From positions 2,986,518 through 3,050,517 of the forward strand of contig NZ_JACBZP010000001.1 in the NCBI RefSeq assembly GCF_013409065.1: 64,000 nt of DNA, given 5' to 3'. Position numbers and translations under genes: made by a program. A model generated the notes under the pieces. That model saw only the letters and a list, made by a program, of their open reading frames with translations. It did no database searches and was not told where the DNA came from. How positions within the stretch are numbered: the first letter of the stretch is position 1; each line of letters opens with the position of its first letter. Of this stretch, positions 7,456-16,056 are shown in pieces. The stretch is from Spelaeicoccus albus. Its GTDB lineage: Bacteria; Actinomycetota; Actinomycetes; Actinomycetales; Brevibacteriaceae.

Positions 7456-8736
7456 TCAGGACGCCGCGCCGGCCAGTTCGTTCGTGCCGGTCACCGTGGC
7501 AACGGCGTCGGAGAGGATCGAGATGCCGATGGCCAGGTCCTCTTCGGAAATGGTCATCGCCGGCATGATCTTCACGACCTCGTCCTCGGGGCCGGAGGTT
7601 TCGATCAGCAGTCCGCTGTCGAAGGCCTCGGCGGCGATCTTACCGGCCGCGTCGTGATCCGGGAAGTAAATGCCGGCCAGCAGACCGCGACCGCGGACGA
7701 CGGCGCCGTCAATGCTCGCGGCGATCTGGGACAGGCCCTCGTGTAGCTGGCTGATCCGTGCGGCAAGCGTCGGCACGATCGCCTCGTCGCGCCAATACGT
7801 CTCCAGCGCGGCGGTCGCCGTGATGAACGCCGGGTTGTGGCCGCGGAACGTTCCGTTGTGCTCGCCCGGCGTCCAGACGTCGAGTTCGGGACGGAACAAG
7901 GTCAGCGCCATTGGCAAGCCGTAGCCCGAGATGGACTTGGACAAGCACACGATGTCCGGGACGATTCCGGCCTCTTCGAAGCTGAAGAACGTGCCGGTCC
8001 GACCGCAGCCTGCCTGGACGTCGTCGACAATCAGCAGAACGTCGTAGCGGCGGCACAGCTCGGACAGCCGGCGCAGCCATTCGGCCCGTGCGGCGCTCAG
8101 GCCGCCTTCGCCCTGCACGGTTTCCACGATGATGGCGGCGGGCTTGTCGATGCCCGAGCCGCCATCGGACAAGGCGCGTTCGAGCCAGCCGAATTCGGCG
8201 TCGACGCCGTCCAGGTAGTCGTCGTACGGGATCTTGGTGCTGTTGGTCAGCGGGATTCCGGCGCCGGCGCGCTTCATCGGGTTGGCAGTGACGGAGAGCG
8301 AACCCAACGTCATGCCGTGGAACGCATTGCTGAAGCTGAGCACGTGCTGGCGGCCGGTGACCTTGCGGGCCAGCTTCAGCGCGGCTTCGACGGTATTGGT
8401 GCCGGTCGGGCCCGGGAACATGACCTTGTAGTCCAGGCCGCGCGGCTTCAGGATGACGCGGTCGAACGTTTCGAGGAACGTGCGTTTGGCCGGCGAATAC
8501 ATGTCCATGGAGTGCACGATTTCGCCGCTCTTGAGGTAGTCGATCAGCGGTTCGAGCAGCTGCGGGTTGTTGTGCCCGTAGTTGAGCGCGCCGGCGCCCG
8601 AGAAGAAGTCGATGTACGTGTTGCCTTCTTCGTCCGTCAGGCTGCTGCCTTCGGCCTTCGTGAAGACGACGGGCCAGTTGCGGCAATAGCTGCGGACCTT
8701 GGATTCAAGCGTTTCGAAGATTTCGGTGGAACTCAT
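7456..8736 (-). CDS. ectB: L-2,4-diaminobutyrate--2-oxoglutarate transaminase
   Basis: 426 residues from the ATG at 8736 ([20 protein letters not shown]), preceded by GAAGGAGA. A longer open frame upstream has no ribosome site and no homology. It is a class III PLP aminotransferase with [15 protein letters not shown], the cofactor region [20 protein letters not shown] and the PLP lysine in [15 protein letters not shown]. It converts aspartate semialdehyde to L-2,4-diaminobutyrate using glutamate. Within ectABC it is separated from ectA by two hairpins. Confidence 0.97.
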   Translation of the reverse strand: MSSTEIFETLESKVRSYCRNWPVVFTKAEGSSLTDEEGNTYIDFFSGAGALNYGHNNPQLLEPLIDYLKSGEIVHSMDMYSPAKRTFLETFDRVILKPRGLDYKVMFPGPTGTNTVEAALKLARKVTGRQHVLSFSNAFHGMTLGSLSVTANPMKRAGAGIPLTNSTKIPYDDYLDGVDAEFGWLERALSDGGSGIDKPAAIIVETVQGEGGLSAARAEWLRRLSELCRRYDVLLIVDDVQAGCGRTGTFFSFEEAGIVPDIVCLSKSISGYGLPMALTLFRPELDVWTPGEHNGTFRGHNPAFITATAALETYWRDEAIVPTLAARISQLHEGLSQIAASIDGAVVRGRGLLAGIYFPDHDAAGKIAAEAFDSGLLIETSGPEDEVVKIMPAMTISEEDLAIGISILSDAVATVTGTNELAGAAS

Positions 8737-8797
8737 AGTTCTCCTTCGGTTCAATTTGTCGTAGAAAATTTCCTGCGATGACGGCCGGCGGGCCGCG

Positions 8798-8832
8798 CGG
8801 GCTTCGGCCCGGACCCGCACGGCGTGTGCGGG
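8798..8832 (-). terminator. Two tandem hairpins between ectA and ectB
   Basis: In the ectA-ectB gap lie a TTCG-loop hairpin (stem CGGGC/GCCCG, 8798-8811) and a seven-base-pair stem CCCGCAC/GTGCGGG (8814-8832). They are directly adjacent and have no T tract. They could attenuate or process the ectABC mRNA, or protect the ectA 3' end. The structure is seen; the role is a guess. Confidence 0.45.
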
Positions 8833-8848
8833 CCCGGCCCGGCGTTGC

Positions 8849-9412
8849 TTAGTTTCCGAGCGGGCCGATCCGGTACAGATGCTCCGTGTCGTGGCCCTCT
8901 TCCGGGAAATCGCCGGAGCGGAACAACGGCGATTTGCGCAGCGTCGCGCCACGGCGGCGAGCCAGGCCGGTGAACAGCCGGATTGATGCGGCGTTGTCGT
9001 CGGTGATGGTGGTTTCGAGTGTTGTCGCCTCGGTTCGGTCGACAAGCGCGTCGAGCAGTTTCACGCTCAGCCGTCGTCCGCGGTACTGATCATCGACCGC
9101 GACCTGCCAGACCATCAACGTGTCGGGGTCGTCCGGACGGGTGTAACCGGTGATGAAACCGGCATCGTTGCCGTCCACGGTGGCCATCAGTGAGGTGCCG
9201 GCGTAATCGCGGCACCAGAGCATGTACGCATACGACGAGTTGACGTCGAGCGTGCGCGAATCGACTGCCATACGGTACATCACGGCTCCGTCGTCGTTGC
9301 GCGGACGGCGGAAATGAAATGCCGGTACGTTCGAACGGACCTCGAGTGGTTCTGCTTGTGATCGTGCGCTCGGAATGGATTGGACCAGGGTGCTTGTGGA
9401 TTCATCAAACAT
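8849..9412 (-). CDS. ectA: L-2,4-diaminobutyrate acetyltransferase
   Basis: 187 residues from the ATG at 9412 ([17 protein letters not shown]), with GGGTCGGAA upstream; an in-frame ATG at 9454 is also possible. GNAT acetyltransferase domain with [36 protein letters not shown] and the acetyl-CoA loop [18 protein letters not shown]. It makes N-gamma-acetyl-2,4-diaminobutyrate, the middle step in ectoine synthesis. First gene of the operon; expression is expected to rise with osmolarity. Confidence 0.96.
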   Translation of the reverse strand: MFDESTSTLVQSIPSARSQAEPLEVRSNVPAFHFRRPRNDDGAVMYRMAVDSRTLDVNSSYAYMLWCRDYAGTSLMATVDGNDAGFITGYTRPDDPDTLMVWQVAVDDQYRGRRLSVKLLDALVDRTEATTLETTITDDNAASIRLFTGLARRRGATLRKSPLFRSGDFPEEGHDTEHLYRIGPLGN

Positions 9413-9454
9413 TGGTTCCGACCCTAACGGGCTGAGATTTAATATCAACCTCAC

Positions 9455-9474
9455 AAAGCGCTCGATCGCGCTTT
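9455..9474. promoter_or_regulatory. Inverted repeat upstream of ectA, possible operator
   Basis: AAAGCGC-TCGATC-GCGCTTT is a perfect seven-base inverted repeat about 43 bases before the ectA ATG. On the minus strand it sits just upstream of an AT-rich GATATTAAAT stretch that could be a -10 element. This is a candidate site for osmotic control of ectABC. No regulator gene is adjacent. Confidence 0.4.
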
Positions 9475-9617
9475 TGGTGCGGTGTCGAAGTCGCGGACCT
9501 CAATAGGCACAAGGGCTTCGCGGGGGTAGGTAACGATAATGTAACAACCGCGGCGAAAGTCCACATGGTGAGACATTTTGAGCGAGACGCGGGGCGACTC
9601 CGAATTCGAACACCCGG

Positions 9618-10382
9618 TTACGACAACCCTGCCCGATCCAGTAAATAGTCGACCATCGGGTCGTACAGTCCGGGGCTGACGTTATCGTCCAACGGCACTG
9701 CCACGTCCATGTCGCCTTGAGCTTCGGAGACGAAAAGTCCCGGATCATTGCAATCGGCGAACCCGATGGTGTCGATGCCGGCCGACGCCGCGAATCCCGC
9801 CCATCCGTGGTCGGCCACGACCAAGTCGGGGGCACCCTCTCCCCCGGCCGCCAGCCGGGCAAGGGTGAGGTCCATGGGGCCGGGCAAATGCGTGTGCATG
9901 AGGTGCCCGTGTTGGTGCCACATCACGACTCCGGAAATCTGTCGGATATCCCCATCGCCGAACCGGAATCCCTCGTCGATCCGCACGATCTTGCCGCCGG
10001 CTTCGCCCAGTGCCGCTGCCAGAGCAGCGTGCACCGGCAGCAGTCCGCCCGGGTGCCCCGTGGCGAACAGTACGTGTTCGCCACGCGTGGCGGCGAGGCC
10101 TAGCCGGTCGGCGAACCGCTCGAGCGCGGCGACGCACAAGGCCGACGAGATGGTGTCCTGCCCGGAGTGCAGGGAGCGATCCGCGGACGTGCCGACCTTC
10201 TCGTGCATGAGATCGAAGACCTCGTCGTAGGTCCAGTCGCGTTTCCAGTCGACGCCGAAGGCCAAGGTGTCGACCCCGTCGATGAATCCCTGGAAATGGT
10301 CGAGATTGTTCTCCCGCGGGGTCGCAACTTCTCCGGTAATGCGCGCCGAGTCGAGATACTCGGCCAACTGGGCCTTGTTCAC
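9618..10382 (-). CDS. Phosphatase-like conserved actinobacterial protein
   Basis: 254 residues from a GTG at 10382 (VNKAQLAEYLDSARITGEVA). The long N-terminal extension seen with an earlier start looks non-coding. It resembles actinobacterial proteins usually labelled only 'phosphatase': DLMHEKVGTSADRSLHSGQD, LFATGHPGGLLPVHAALAAA, LVVADHGWAGFAASAG and IGFADCNDPGLFVSEAQGD. No classical HAD, PAP2 or metallophosphatase motif is evident, so the activity and substrate are unproven. It is soluble, a single gene upstream of ectA on the same strand, with about 200 bases between them. Confidence 0.7.
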   Translation of the reverse strand: MNKAQLAEYLDSARITGEVATPRENNLDHFQGFIDGVDTLAFGVDWKRDWTYDEVFDLMHEKVGTSADRSLHSGQDTISSALCVAALERFADRLGLAATRGEHVLFATGHPGGLLPVHAALAAALGEAGGKIVRIDEGFRFGDGDIRQISGVVMWHQHGHLMHTHLPGPMDLTLARLAAGGEGAPDLVVADHGWAGFAASAGIDTIGFADCNDPGLFVSEAQGDMDVAVPLDDNVSPGLYDPMVDYLLDRAGLS

Positions 10383-10612
10383 GGCTCTATCGTAAAGGTC
10401 GTCAGTCCCGGCACACGCCGCGGTCGTCCCGGCGACCGCGGACGCACGTCGGGTGACGGACGGGCCGTTGCGGCTATTAATGCCGGTAAAGCCCGCATTC
10501 GTGCCGGCCGGATGGAGCCGGGAGGCAGGCACATCTCAAGTCGACGGGAGACGAATTCCCGACGGACTCGTATTGGAACGCGCACGGCGCCCCGCTTCCA
10601 ACCGAGGAGATC

Positions 10613-10723
10613 ATGCCCGACAATAGTTTCTCCGGTTCCGCCGGCGCGGCGAGCACGAAGGCGATGGACACACCGCCGCCGGTCTCAGCCGAGCGAGTGC
10701 GACGCCCCGCGGGGCGTCGGTGA
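10613..10723 (+). CDS. Possible 36-residue ORF, maybe a truncated gene start
   Basis: An ATG preceded by GAGGAGAT opens a 36-codon frame (MPDNSFSGSAGAASTKAMD...) ending TGA at 10721, and a perfect GC palindrome covers its last codons. The strong ribosome site and the soluble, polar N-terminus suggest the beginning of a lost gene, for example a permease, rather than a functional peptide. No homology is recognised. Confidence 0.3.
   Translation: MPDNSFSGSAGAASTKAMDTPPPVSAERVRRPAGRR
10701..10718. terminator. GC palindrome before the MalY-type gene's 3' end
   Basis: GACGCCCCGCGGGGCGTC is a perfect 18-base palindrome 15 bases beyond the stop of the aminotransferase gene (minus strand). It is a plausible intrinsic terminator stem for that gene, though no strong T tract follows. 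Confidence 0.5.
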
Positions 10724-10732
10724 CGCGGTTCG

Positions 10733-11983
10733 TCACCGGCCGTTCCTCCAATCATCGACGGCCGCGACCAGTCGTTCGATTGCCTCGTCGACGGTGGAGC
10801 GCGGACATCCGAGATTGGCCCTCATATAGCCGTTTCCTTCGGTGCTGAACTTTTGTCCTTGGTCGAACCAGATGCGCGCTTTGGTCAGCATGAAATGGTG
10901 CAGATCGTCGGCATCCATGCCCAGGTCGCGGCAGTCCATCCACGCAAGATACAGGGAGTCCGCCGGCAGCACCGTGATCTCCGGGATTCGCCGGTTCACC
11001 TCCCGGGCGAAGTGCCGGTGATTATCCCGGATGTAGTCGACGAGTTCGTCGACCCATTCGTCGCCGTGCGTGTAGGCCGCTTCGCAGGCGACCATTCCCA
11101 ACACATTGACGAGGGGGAACATGTTCCGCTCGTATTGTCTGGCAAACTTCTCGCGCAGCTCCGGATTGACGATGATGTTGTTCGCGCATTGCAGTCCGGG
11201 CAGATTGAACGTTTTCGACGGCGCGGTGCAGGTGATCGAGTTCAGCGCGAATTCCTCGCTCAACGACGCGAAGGGAAAATGCCGTTTCGCCGGGTTCATG
11301 ACGAGGTCTTCGTGGATTTCATCGGAGACGACGAGGATGTTGTGGCGCAGGCAGATCTCGCCCATCGACCGCAGTTCCTGCTCGCTCCACACATTGCCGG
11401 TCGGATTGTGCGGATGGCTGAGGATGAAGATCGACGTGTCGGGGCGGATGGCGGCTTCGAAAACCTCGGCGTCGTATTCGTATCCGGTGTCGGTTCTCGT
11501 CAACGGGGCGAACGCGGGAAAACGCCCGTTGAGGCGGACGTCGTCGTGGAAGTGCGAATAGACGGGCGGCTGCATGAGGATCGAGTCGCCGGGAGACGAA
11601 AAGGCTTGAACGGCGACCTTGAGGCTCGTGATGATCCCGGCGGCCGGTTTGATCCATTCCGGCCGGACGTCCCATCCAAAGCGTCGCTTCTGCCATCCGG
11701 TGACTGCGTCCAGGTACCCGCCGGTCGGGCCGGCCGGGTAGCCGAACACGCCGTGATCCACGGCCGCGTGGAGTGCGTCGGTGACGGCACGGGGGGCTTT
11801 GAAATCGGTGTCGGCGACCCACATGGGCAGCGGGTCCGCGGCCCGTTCGTCTGCCGAGAGCAGTGCCGTCCCGGCAGTCCATTTCATCGAGTTGCTGGCA
11901 CGGCGATCGACCTGCTCGTCGAAGTCGTGCTCTTCCGGGGCGGTGCCCGCCGTCACGTTGTCGGCGGTGCGAACGGTGTTCAT
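10733..11983 (-). CDS. MalY/PatB-type aminotransferase (cystathionine beta-lyase)
   Basis: 416 residues from the ATG at 11983 with GAAGGAG about ten bases upstream. It is a fold-type I PLP enzyme with LPMWVADTDFKAPRAVTDAL, FGYPAGPTGGYLDAVTGWQ, HPHNPTGNVWSEQEL, VVSDEIHEDLV and the PLP lysine in TCTAPSKTFNLPGLQCAN. The MWVADTDF opening marks the MalY/PatB subgroup, usually C-S lyases acting on cystathionine or cysteine conjugates. The divergent Lrp-type regulator next door fits amino-acid-responsive control. Confidence 0.9.
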   Translation of the reverse strand: MNTVRTADNVTAGTAPEEHDFDEQVDRRASNSMKWTAGTALLSADERAADPLPMWVADTDFKAPRAVTDALHAAVDHGVFGYPAGPTGGYLDAVTGWQKRRFGWDVRPEWIKPAAGIITSLKVAVQAFSSPGDSILMQPPVYSHFHDDVRLNGRFPAFAPLTRTDTGYEYDAEVFEAAIRPDTSIFILSHPHNPTGNVWSEQELRSMGEICLRHNILVVSDEIHEDLVMNPAKRHFPFASLSEEFALNSITCTAPSKTFNLPGLQCANNIIVNPELREKFARQYERNMFPLVNVLGMVACEAAYTHGDEWVDELVDYIRDNHRHFAREVNRRIPEITVLPADSLYLAWMDCRDLGMDADDLHHFMLTKARIWFDQGQKFSTEGNGYMRANLGCPRSTVDEAIERLVAAVDDWRNGR

Positions 11984-12093
11984 CGGATTGCGACTCCTTC
12001 ATCGGTGTTATCGGATTCAGGTTACGTCAATGCAGTGGCAAGGTGTTCGCGAATTTGTCGCCAAGTCCGGCTCTCACCGCTAATATTTATTGG

Positions 12094-12558
12094 ATGGACA
12101 CCATTGATCGCAAAATTCTTGCATACTTGCAGCGGGATGGCCGTATGACGTTCACCGAGCTGGCACGCTGCGTCCAATTGAGCGTGTCCCGGTGCCAGCG
12201 GCGCGTCAATGAGTTGGCCGACTCGGGAGTCATTCGCGGCTACCGGGGTATCGTCAACGCCGCCGCGGTCGGCCTCGGGTTCGAAGTCGTCGCGTTCGCG
12301 ACGCTGTCCCGCGCCGACGCGATCCACGAATTCGATGCGGCGATCGACGCCGTGCCGGAGATCGTCGAGGCTCAGCGTCTTTTTGGTGAGCCGGACTATC
12401 TCATCCGCATCGTGGCCGCCGACCGTGATGCATATCAACGGCTGTACGACGAACAGCTGAGCAAGCTACCGGGCCTGCGAGGTCTGAATTCGACAATCGT
12501 GATGAAAGAGGTCATCGCCTCGCGCGGGCTGCCGCTCGTGCGCGGCCACGAGAGTTGA
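12094..12558 (+). CDS. Lrp/AsnC-family transcriptional regulator
   Basis: 154 residues from the ATG at 12094 (MDTIDRKILAYLQRDGRMTF). The N-terminal AsnC helix-turn-helix (FTELARCVQLSVSRCQRRVN) spans about residues 4-60. The RAM effector domain includes LGFEVVAFATLSRADAIHEF and GEPDYLIRIVAADRDAYQRL. It lies divergent from the MalY-type gene with a 110-base shared promoter region, so it probably controls that gene in response to an amino acid. Frames starting further upstream overlap the aminotransferase and are not used. Confidence 0.93.
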   Translation: MDTIDRKILAYLQRDGRMTFTELARCVQLSVSRCQRRVNELADSGVIRGYRGIVNAAAVGLGFEVVAFATLSRADAIHEFDAAIDAVPEIVEAQRLFGEPDYLIRIVAADRDAYQRLYDEQLSKLPGLRGLNSTIVMKEVIASRGLPLVRGHES

Positions 12559-12611
12559 GAAGCGGCCGGGCCACCGTGACGGCCGGCGACCACGACCGCG
12601 TCGCGCCGCGC

Positions 12612-12750
12612 TCAGCCCACCCCCTCGGTGCCAAAGATCAGAGCGAGGCACTGATGGTCTTCGGCGACCGGACGCCGGCTAGCCGACAGGGATCCCAGTT
12701 CGTCAGCGACGACGCTCACGCTGAAGCCACGCAGGCGCATCACCAGTCCA
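12612..12750 (-). pseudogene. Degraded 3' fragment of a SpoU/TrmH-type methyltransferase
   Basis: On the minus strand this reads ...EDHQCLALIFGTEGVG followed by TGA at 12614-12612. It matches the intact methyltransferase at 18117-18917, which has VEDHEKLALVFGSEGHGL. Only about 40 residues are recognisable and there is no start. It is the most decayed of three methyltransferase 3' ends in this region, all in the same orientation. Confidence 0.6.
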
Positions 12751-12832
12751 AGGCGCGGCGATGGCGAGGAACCTGGCTCGTCGGCTCAAGGGCTATTGCA
12801 TCCGGCATGTCGGATCAGAGCCCACCCCACGA

Positions 12833-13279
12833 TCACCTGGAGGGTGCCGCTGCACCCGTCGCCTTAGCCAGCAGTCGCCGGAGGTCATCGCGCTCGGCAG
12901 GGTCCAAGGCATCGGTGAGCGGGGCCAGCAGGCTCTCGAGGTCGCCGGTCAGCCGTGCGGCGAGGGCCTGGCCCTGGTCGCTCAGGCGCACGTCGACGCC
13001 GCGCCGGTCCGTTCCGCTGGCCCGACGTTGCACCAGTCCTCGTTTCTCGGCACGGGAGACCAGGCCGGTCAGCGTCGACTTCTCCAGCCCGAGGTAGCTC
13101 GCGAGGTCGCCCATCTGGAGGTCGCGGTCGCGCAGGATCGCGAGGACGCGCAACTGGGTGAGGGACAGGTCGTTGTCCGCGGCGAGCCTGGTCAGCACGC
13201 CCATGGTCAGGAACGCCGACTGCGCCAGCGCGTCGATCAGCTCTCCGTCCGCCCTCCGTGCGGTGTCATTCGTCCGCAT
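12833..13279 (-). CDS. MarR-family transcriptional regulator
   Basis: 148 residues from the ATG at 13279 (MRTNDTARRADGELIDALAQ), with AAGGAG eight bases upstream. Winged-helix domain: LTQLRVLAILRDRDLQMGDL, then the recognition helix region LGLEKSTLTGLVSRAEKRGL and wing RRASGTDRRGVDVRLSD. It is divergent from an MDR oxidoreductase gene across 75 bases that hold a clear inverted repeat, so it probably represses both. The codon pattern is very rich in G/C third positions, fitting an acquired region. Confidence 0.9.
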   Translation of the reverse strand: MRTNDTARRADGELIDALAQSAFLTMGVLTRLAADNDLSLTQLRVLAILRDRDLQMGDLASYLGLEKSTLTGLVSRAEKRGLVQRRASGTDRRGVDVRLSDQGQALAARLTGDLESLLAPLTDALDPAERDDLRRLLAKATGAAAPSR

Positions 13280-13307
13280 CGCCCACACTCCTTGCAGTAG
13301 TTGGTTG

Positions 13308-13328
13308 TACGAACTATATTAGTTCGTA
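13308..13328. promoter_or_regulatory. MarR operator candidate
   Basis: TACGAACTA-TAT-TAGTTCGTA is a perfect nine-base inverted repeat in the 75-base gap between marR and the MDR gene, with outer TAGTTGG/CCAACTA half-matches. Its placement over the divergent promoters is typical of an autoregulatory MarR operator. Confidence 0.75.
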
Positions 13329-13354
13329 ACCCCAACTATATCAGGAGGAGATGC

Positions 13355-14311
13355 ATGAGAGCCGCAGTCGTGACCGCCTTCGACCGGGCACCCCGCTACC
13401 AGGACTTCGCACTTCCCGACTCACTCGGCCCGCACGAGGCCGTCGTCGACGTGCTCGCCGTCGGCCTGCATCCCCGGGTGCGCTCGCAAACCGACGGATC
13501 CCACTACACCAGCACCGACGAGCTGCCGCTCGTCCCTGGCATCGATGGCGTGGCCCGGACCCCGGACGGGAAGCTGAGGTACTTCATCCTTCCCCACACG
13601 CGCCTGGGCTCCATGGCCGAGCAGACGGTCGTCGACCTGCGCCGCAGCGTCGAGCTCCCCGACGGAGCGAACCCCATCCAGATCGCCGCGGCGATGAACC
13701 CGGCCATGTCGTCCTGGATCGCCCTCCGCCGCCGCATCGACTTCCAGCCGGGCCAGAGCGTGCTCATCATGGGGGCCACCGGGAACGCCGGCCGGCTGGC
13801 GATCCAGGTCGCCAAGAAGCTCGGTGCCGGGCGGGTCACCGCGGTAGGGCGCGGTGCGGACCGCCTTTCCGATCTGGGGGCCGACGCGACGGTGTGCCTG
13901 GACGGCGACGAGCGAGCCGTCTCTCAGGCGCTGGGTGAGGCGGGCAGGGATGTCGACGTCGTCATCGACTACCTCTGGGGACAGCCGACCCACGACGCGC
14001 TATGCGCGATCGTTCCTCGCCGCGTCGACGACGGCCAGGTGCTGACCTGGATCCAGATCGGCTCCGTCGCCGGGCTGGAGTCCTCGATCCCCTCCGCGGC
14101 CCTTCGCGCCAGCCGGCTCCAGCTCGTCGGAAGCGGCCAGGGATCGGTCTCCACCCGAGACATCGTCGCCGCGCTCGCCTAGCTCGCCGCCGCGCTGAGC
14201 AGCGACGCGTTCACGATCGGAGCGCGCGCGGTGCCACTGGCCGACGTTGAACGGGCCTGGGTCGACGACCCCTCGACCGACCGCATCGTCATCACCCCGC
14301 AGCCGACCTGA
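13355..14311 (+). pseudogene. MDR (zinc-type/quinone) oxidoreductase with premature stop
   Basis: The gene starts at the ATG at 13355 after AGGAGGAG (MRAAVVTAFDRAPRYQDFAL). It has the GroES-like part, then a Rossmann domain with VLIMGATGNAGRLAIQVAKK. An in-frame TAG at 14180-14182 ends it at 275 residues. Reading through gives LAAALSSDAFTIGARAVPLA and ...DRIVITPQPT then TGA at 14309-14311, the usual C-terminus of this family. So a single nonsense change, probably from GAG, removes about 42 residues. A shortened protein may still be made. The partner regulator is the divergent marR. Confidence 0.8.
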
Positions 14312-14635
14312 ACAGGGCGCTCCCCACGTCGTCCGCGCTGACGAGCTACACCCGGCCGCGCCCCTGCTCCGCTGTAACCACGCATTCGTCACCGGTGCCG
14401 AGTGCTCAGAGCGGCCAGGCACCGGGGCGACCGCTGAGCCGTGCCGAGCGGCGACGTGCTGGCCTAGCCGTCCATGTCTTCCAGGCCCTGCAGGATCAGC
14501 GCGATCCCCGTGCTGCAGGGCGTCGGGACGCTGCTCACCCGGTGGGGCGGAGCCGTCGTGGCAGGCTTCGCTCTCGCGGCCCAGCCATTGCTGGGATTTC
14601 ACGCCGCGTCCCCGGAGGGACGTTCTGGTCCAGCG
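14312..14635. other. Gene-free segment in the accessory region
   Basis: About 320 bases between the oxidoreductase C-terminal codons and the second methyltransferase fragment. Short open frames exist in several phases, but none has a ribosome site or recognisable product. Nothing further could be supported here; it is probably scar sequence. Confidence 0.5.
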
Positions 14636-15100
14636 GCCGCGTCGCGCAAAAGGCGACCGCCGACGCGGCAGCGACATTGAGCGAGTCCACGCCGTGCATC
14701 ATCGGAATCGTCACCCGCCGGTCGAGCCACCGATCGGTCGCCCGGGTCAGGCCGTGCCCTTCGGTACCGAATACAGGGCCAGCCGCGACAGCCCTTCGGC
14801 CGCGAGTGCGTCGAGGCTCACGGACTCCTCCCCCAGCGTCATCCCCGCCACGGCAAAGCCCTGCTCGTTCAGCTGTTCGATTCCCGCCGGCCACGGCTCG
14901 ATCCGCGTCCACGGGACCTGGAATACCGTTCCCATCGAGACGCGGATGCTCCGCCGGTAGAGCGGGTCGGCACAGCGCGGCGTGACGAGGACGGCGTCCA
15001 CGCCAATGCCTGCCGCCGAGTGGAAGATGGCCCCCACGTTGGTCGGGTGTTCTAAGCTGCGCGCTCCGCCGACGAGCAGTACGGCCGCCCGGTCGAGCAC
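14636..15100 (-). pseudogene. SpoU/TrmH-type methyltransferase, 3' half, frameshifted
   Basis: The minus strand reads SLEHPTNVGAIFHSAAGIG, VDAVLVTPRCADPLYRRSIR and VSMGTVFQVPWTRIEPWP, closely matching residues about 120-266 of the intact protein at 18117-18917. Near 14778 a one-base loss changes the frame (expected LALVFGTEGHGL; GTEGHGLTRATDRWLDRR continues in the next frame). The C-terminal VDSLNVAAASAVAF is then followed by read-through without the expected stop. The N-terminal half is absent. DNA is clearly diverged from the intact copy, so it is not a recent duplication. Confidence 0.85.
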
Positions 15101-15112
15101 AGAGAGAACGCG

Positions 15113-15545
15113 TGAGCATCCGCAATGAGACCTACACGCTCAGCAATGATGTCGAGATCCTGAAACTCGGGACCAGCACCTGATTGATCGACGACGACAA
15201 AGTCGCTGACGCGGTGAAGGCCGCGATCGAGATCGGTTACCGCAACATCGACACCGTCCAGGTCCACGGCAACGAGCGCGGTGTCGGCGAGGGCGTGCGC
15301 ACATCCGGCGTCGCCCGCGAGGAGCTGTTCGTGTCGACGAAGCTCGACATCGGTTACATCGACCTCATGCTCATCCACGCGCCGCACCCCTGGTGCGACT
15401 TCTCCGATGGCCACCTCGCCGCCTGGAAGGCGCTCAAGGAAGCCCATCAGGCGGGCAAGATCCGCGCTATCGGCGTCTCCAACTTTCTGCAGCCAGACCT
15501 CGAGAACGTGCTCCAGCACGGGACCGTCGCCCCGAAAGCTCACCG
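15113..15545 (+). pseudogene. Aldo/keto reductase relic
   Basis: From a GTG at 15113 the frame reads VSIRNETYTLSNDVEILKLG, reaches TGA at 15181-15183 where the family has Trp, then continues LIDDDKVADAVKAAIEIGYR and RTSGVAREELFVSTKL. About two dozen residues are missing before DIGYIDLMLIHAPHPW. Homology stops after FLQPDLENVLQHGTVAPK, so the C-terminal third is gone. Stop, internal deletion and truncation make it non-functional. It starts just beyond the broken end of the methyltransferase fragment. Confidence 0.85.
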
Positions 15546-15643
15546 CTCCCCCACTGAGCCCTGCGAACGCATCATCCCGATTAAGGGAATTGAACGCGCT
15601 CCGGAGCCGTTCGGATCGACGCTCACGCTACTCAGTGTTGCAA

Positions 15644-15678
15644 ACTACCGGTAGTCATGCTTACTATATACTGGTAGT
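15644..15678. promoter_or_regulatory. PadR operator candidate and promoter
   Basis: ACTACCGGTAGT (15644-15655) is a perfect 12-base palindrome. A related half ACTGGTAGT follows at 15670-15678, giving a direct repeat of GGTAGTCA. The AT-rich TACTATAT between them could be a -10 region. The site lies about 30-60 bases before padR, so autoregulation of the exporter operon is likely. Confidence 0.7.
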
Positions 15679-15706
15679 CATCGACACAGAGTAGCAGGAG
15701 GGCCCT

Positions 15707-16054
15707 TTGGGCAAGCTGGCAACCGAGATGCTCAAGGGCACGTTGGAAGGTGTCGTGCTCGCCATTCTCGCGGGCCGACCCGCGTACGGATACGAAATTA
15801 CGGCATGGCTGCGCGAGCAGGGATTCACCGACATCGTCGAGGGCACCATCTACGCCCTGCTGGTGCGTATCGAACGGCACGGCCTGGTGGACGTGGAGAA
15901 GGTCCCGTCGGTCAAAGGTCCGCCACGCAAGGTCTACTCGCTCAACGCCGAGGGCCAGGAGTACCTCAGCGAGTTCTGGACGAACTGGGACTTCCTCGCC
16001 GAGAGGATCGACCACCTCCACAATCAGATCAATCAACACAAGCAAGGAGAGTAA
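15707..16054 (+). CDS. PadR-family transcriptional regulator
   Basis: 115 residues from a TTG at 15707 with AGGAGG seven bases upstream (read as MGKLATEMLKGTLEGVVLAI). The PadR winged helix is clear: AYGYEITAWLREQGFTDIVE, GTIYALLVRIERHGLVDVEK and PPRKVYSLNAEGQEYL. A short C-terminal helix mediates dimerisation. First gene of a four-gene operon with DUF1048 and an ABC exporter. Such PadR proteins commonly repress an adjacent multidrug exporter and are released by its drug; here this is inferred from context. Confidence 0.93.
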   Translation: MGKLATEMLKGTLEGVVLAILAGRPAYGYEITAWLREQGFTDIVEGTIYALLVRIERHGLVDVEKVPSVKGPPRKVYSLNAEGQEYLSEFWTNWDFLAERIDHLHNQINQHKQGE

Positions 16055-16056
16055 TC

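Noticed and set aside
9836-9880. Hairpin-like GC-rich segment resembling the 776-798 repeat family
   Set aside because: It lies in frame within the phosphatase-like gene and encodes family-consistent residues, so it is ordinary coding sequence.
12555-13097. 180-codon plus-strand frame covering the start of the accessory region
   Set aside because: Overlaps the methyltransferase relic and marR antisense; no recognisable product.
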